Origin: an uncultured Lachnospiraceae bacterium
Lineage (GTDB): Bacteria; Bacillota; Clostridia; Lachnospirales; Lachnospiraceae
Length of the DNA stretch: 7,616 nt
Direction: 5' to 3'
Assembly (NCBI GenBank): GCA_947175305.1
Contig: CAMWMO010000061.1
Location: 1-7,616, forward strand
Made by a program: the position numbers and the translations under genes
Part shown: positions 6,514-7,616 of the stretch, in pieces
Position numbering within the stretch: position 1 is the stretch's first letter
How the letters are laid out: each line of letters opens with the position of its first letter
Notes under the pieces: model-generated
What the model saw: only the letters and a program-made list of their open reading frames with translations
What the model was told of the DNA's origin: nothing
The model's database searches: none

Positions 6514-6756
6514 CTACCTTTCTCTTTTCGTCTCTTTCTGTTCCACTGACAGTCGTGCCATTGCTTCTTCTACAGACTCGCCCTCTTTCGTCAGGAAATT
6601 GTCCACAAACTTATCAGCAATTTTGTTAAAGCCGCCTACTGCTCCTTCCTCAATTTTCCTGTAACCGCCGACCACTCCTTCTTCAATCTTCTTGTAGCCA
6701 CCGACTACTCCCTCTGCAATTTTTTCATTTGCCTTTACCAGTTTTGATTTTGCCAT
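6514..6756 (-). CDS. Small protein of four 11-residue amphipathic repeats
   Basis: The 80-residue product contains four tandem 11-residue units: KIAEGVVGGYK (12-22), KIEEGVVGGYR (23-33), KIEEGAVGGFN (34-44) and the diverged KIADKFVDNFL (45-55). A charged tail follows (KEGESVEEAMARLSVEQK...). On an 11/3 helix, the Ile, Val and Tyr/Phe of each unit fall mostly on one side and the Lys residues on the other, which is the pattern of helices that lie on membranes. It resembles the 11-residue KTKEGV-type repeats of synucleins in period and composition, though I do not claim homology. There is no signal peptide or membrane helix. The ATG at 6756 has AAGGAGA (6765-6771) upstream. The stop is ten bases before the four-helix membrane protein gene. 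A role as a membrane-surface or stress-linked protein is inference. Confidence 0.87.
   Translation of the reverse strand: MAKSKLVKANEKIAEGVVGGYKKIEEGVVGGYRKIEEGAVGGFNKIADKFVDNFLTKEGESVEEAMARLSVEQKETKRER
6592..6723 (-). repeat. Four tandem 33-base coding repeats
   Basis: These encode the four 11-residue units of the small repeat protein. Units two and three agree closely in protein but differ at several silent positions (for example in the Gly, Ile and Lys/Arg codons). This suggests an old duplication kept by selection on the protein, not a recent slippage event. Confidence 0.85.
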
Positions 6757-6814
6757 AATTTCATTCTCCTTTTTGAATACGTTTGTTTCATTTGATGATA
6801 CAAGAATAGCAACT

Positions 6815-6830
6815 CATTATTTGCATAATG
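6815..6830. repeat. Perfect inverted repeat, candidate operator
   Basis: CATTAT-TTGC-ATAATG has two perfect six-base arms around a four-base centre. It lies about 60 bases upstream of ATG 6756, in a position where a repressor or activator of the repeat-protein/4-TM unit could bind. Short AT-rich palindromes also occur by chance, so this is a weak call. Confidence 0.35.
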
Positions 6831-6904
6831 TTTAAGTTTTGTTTCTGAAATGTTAATTGTGGAAATTTTCCTTGAACGCCTAGCGGCTGTCGCGGTGCTC
6901 TTCA

Positions 6905-6928
6905 CAAGTAAATGCAAGCATTTCCTTG
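6905..6928. repeat. Imperfect 11-base inverted repeat with 2-base loop
   Basis: CAAGTAAATGC and GCATTTCCTTG are complementary at 10 of 11 positions around AA. The hairpin is not followed by a T-run on either strand, so it is not an ordinary terminator. It sits in the GC-richer part of the gap after the recombinase gene, and may be a recombinase/excisionase site, an operator, or a remnant palindromic element. Confidence 0.45.
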
Positions 6929-6977
6929 TTCTTCGCTACTCGCGCAAATAAGGATTTATTGAGTTGATTTTTAGAAA

Positions 6978-7616
6978 TTACACCACTTTGACACCAATTT
7001 GACGATTGACACCTTTTTCAGGTTCTTCTGCTTCAAATTTACTCATTTCAGATATGAGCGTGTCTTCCGTCACATGGCAGTACAGATTCATTGTGATATT
7101 GACACTTGAATGTCCTAAGATAACCTGTACCGTTTTAGGGTTCATGCCACGCTCAATGCATCTGGTCGCAAATGTGTGTCTGAGCGTATGCGGTGTTAAT
7201 GGTTTGAATTTTTTGTGTTCTTTAGCTATCCGGTCTGAAATAACCTTCATAACCAGATCCGTGTCATTCTGACTGACGGGAGCATTCCTTGTAGTAACAA
7301 ATACCAAGTCTTCAAATCCCTCTGGCGCTTTCTTTCCTTTGGCTTCAATTTCAGCTTTCCAGAGTTTTTGTCTTTTCAGAATCTGATATGCTTTTAAGGT
7401 CATCGGGATTTTACGCTTTCCCTTTTCTGTCTTTGGCTCGTGAAATTCATTGATTTTCTTTCCGTACTTCGGACTTGTTTCATCCTTGCAGGTTACATAG
7501 ACCAGTGTACGATTAACATAGATTGTCTGGTTTTCAAAATCAATGTCTGACCACTTCAAGCCTAAAAGCTCTCCGATGCGCATACCAGTTTCAAGAGCAA
7601 GGCTGAACGTGTTGAA
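6978..7616 (-). CDS. Tyrosine recombinase/integrase, C-terminal catalytic domain (N-terminus outside window)
   Basis: The frame enters from the right edge (FNTFSLALETGMRIGELLGL) and runs for 212 residues to a stop at 6978, so the apparent internal Met start at 7583 is not the true start. The catalytic set is complete. Arg13 is in GMRIGELLGLKW, and a Lys lies in the beta-hairpin TEKGKRKIP. His143 and Arg146 are in TPHTLRHTFATR, His169 in ILGHS and the nucleophile Tyr179 in MNLYCHVT. The family cuts and rejoins DNA at attachment sites through a 3'-phosphotyrosine link. The catalytic domain is like those of integrases of Gram-positive conjugative elements and phages (Tn916/lambda-type group, by recognition). 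The rest of the gene and any excisionase or transfer genes would lie to the right. Its 3' end faces the neighbouring genes, the usual layout at an element edge. Confidence 0.95.
   Translation of the reverse strand, partial: FNTFSLALETGMRIGELLGLKWSDIDFENQTIYVNRTLVYVTCKDETSPKYGKKINEFHEPKTEKGKRKIPMTLKAYQILKRQKLWKAEIEAKGKKAPEGFEDLVFVTTRNAPVSQNDTDLVMKVISDRIAKEHKKFKPLTPHTLRHTFATRCIERGMNPKTVQVILGHSSVNITMNLYCHVTEDTLISEMSKFEAEEPEKGVNRQIGVKVV

Larger units (their letters stand above)
6757..6977. other. Intergenic region between recombinase and repeat-protein gene; possible element edge
   Basis: This 221-base region holds no gene that I can support. The parts next to both genes are AT-rich, while about 6873-6945 is richer in GC and contains an imperfect palindrome. 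A recombinase whose 3' end faces this gap often lies next to its attachment site, so an element/chromosome junction may be here. No tRNA and no duplicated core are visible, and the partner end is outside the window. I could not find a convincing sigma-A promoter for the downstream gene. Confidence 0.4.

Noticed and set aside
6592..6723. Possible CRISPR-like or minisatellite repeats
   Set aside because: The 33-base units are in frame within a gene, adjoin without spacers, and differ mainly at silent positions.
6735..6917. 60-codon minus-strand open frame spanning the gap and the start of the repeat-protein gene
   Set aside because: It has low-complexity basic translation, no ribosome binding site, crosses the structured segment and overlaps a well-supported gene.
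6865..6960. Possible tRNA gene or tRNA-derived attachment site
   Set aside because: No cloverleaf with acceptor stem, anticodon arm and T-loop could be formed; only a simple hairpin is present.

Overview
The window looks like chromosome of a low- to mid-GC Firmicute, most likely a gut Clostridia/Lachnospiraceae member. Three things point there: strong AGGAGG-type ribosome binding sites, a GH125 alpha-mannosidase, and several membrane proteins of a type I associate with that group. The taxonomic call is by recognition, not by a search. All eight supported genes lie on the minus strand, so the window reads right to left in transcription order.

Right end (6978-7616): the C-terminal catalytic part of a tyrosine recombinase that runs off the window. 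It has an Arg, His-x-x-Arg, His and Tyr active site, and its 3' end points toward the other genes, as is usual at the edge of an integrative element. The 221-base gap that follows (6757-6977) holds two inverted repeats and possibly the element junction, but no tRNA that I can see.

Second block (6132-6756): a two-gene unit. It encodes an 80-residue soluble protein built of four 11-residue repeats with an amphipathic pattern, then a 123-residue four-helix membrane protein that is itself an internal duplication. A hairpin with a T-run (6083-6122) ends this unit.

Third block (2704-6036): a tightly packed four-gene operon. The order is an uncharacterised protein with about 8 membrane helices, an OmpR/PhoB-type response regulator, a sensor kinase with almost no extracellular domain, and a small protein with two membrane helices. 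Gene junctions are +3, -4 and -8 bases. Upstream lies a set of four TTTGT-type direct repeats at exact 11-base spacing, next to a TATGAT -10 box. This arrangement fits binding by an OmpR/PhoB-type regulator and suggests autoregulation. Because the kinase lacks a sensor domain, one or both accessory membrane proteins are good candidates for the sensory partner.

Left block (1-2646): a GH125 exo-alpha-1,6-mannosidase-like protein, then a partial gene for an unusual two-domain protein. That protein has an N-terminal ParB/sulfiredoxin-like module fused to a BMP/PnrA-type nucleoside-binding fold, with no signal peptide or lipobox. It would therefore be cytoplasmic, unlike the usual lipoprotein members of the BMP family. 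The most interesting leads are this fusion, the four-gene sensory operon with its repeat array, and the 11-residue-repeat protein with its membrane partner.
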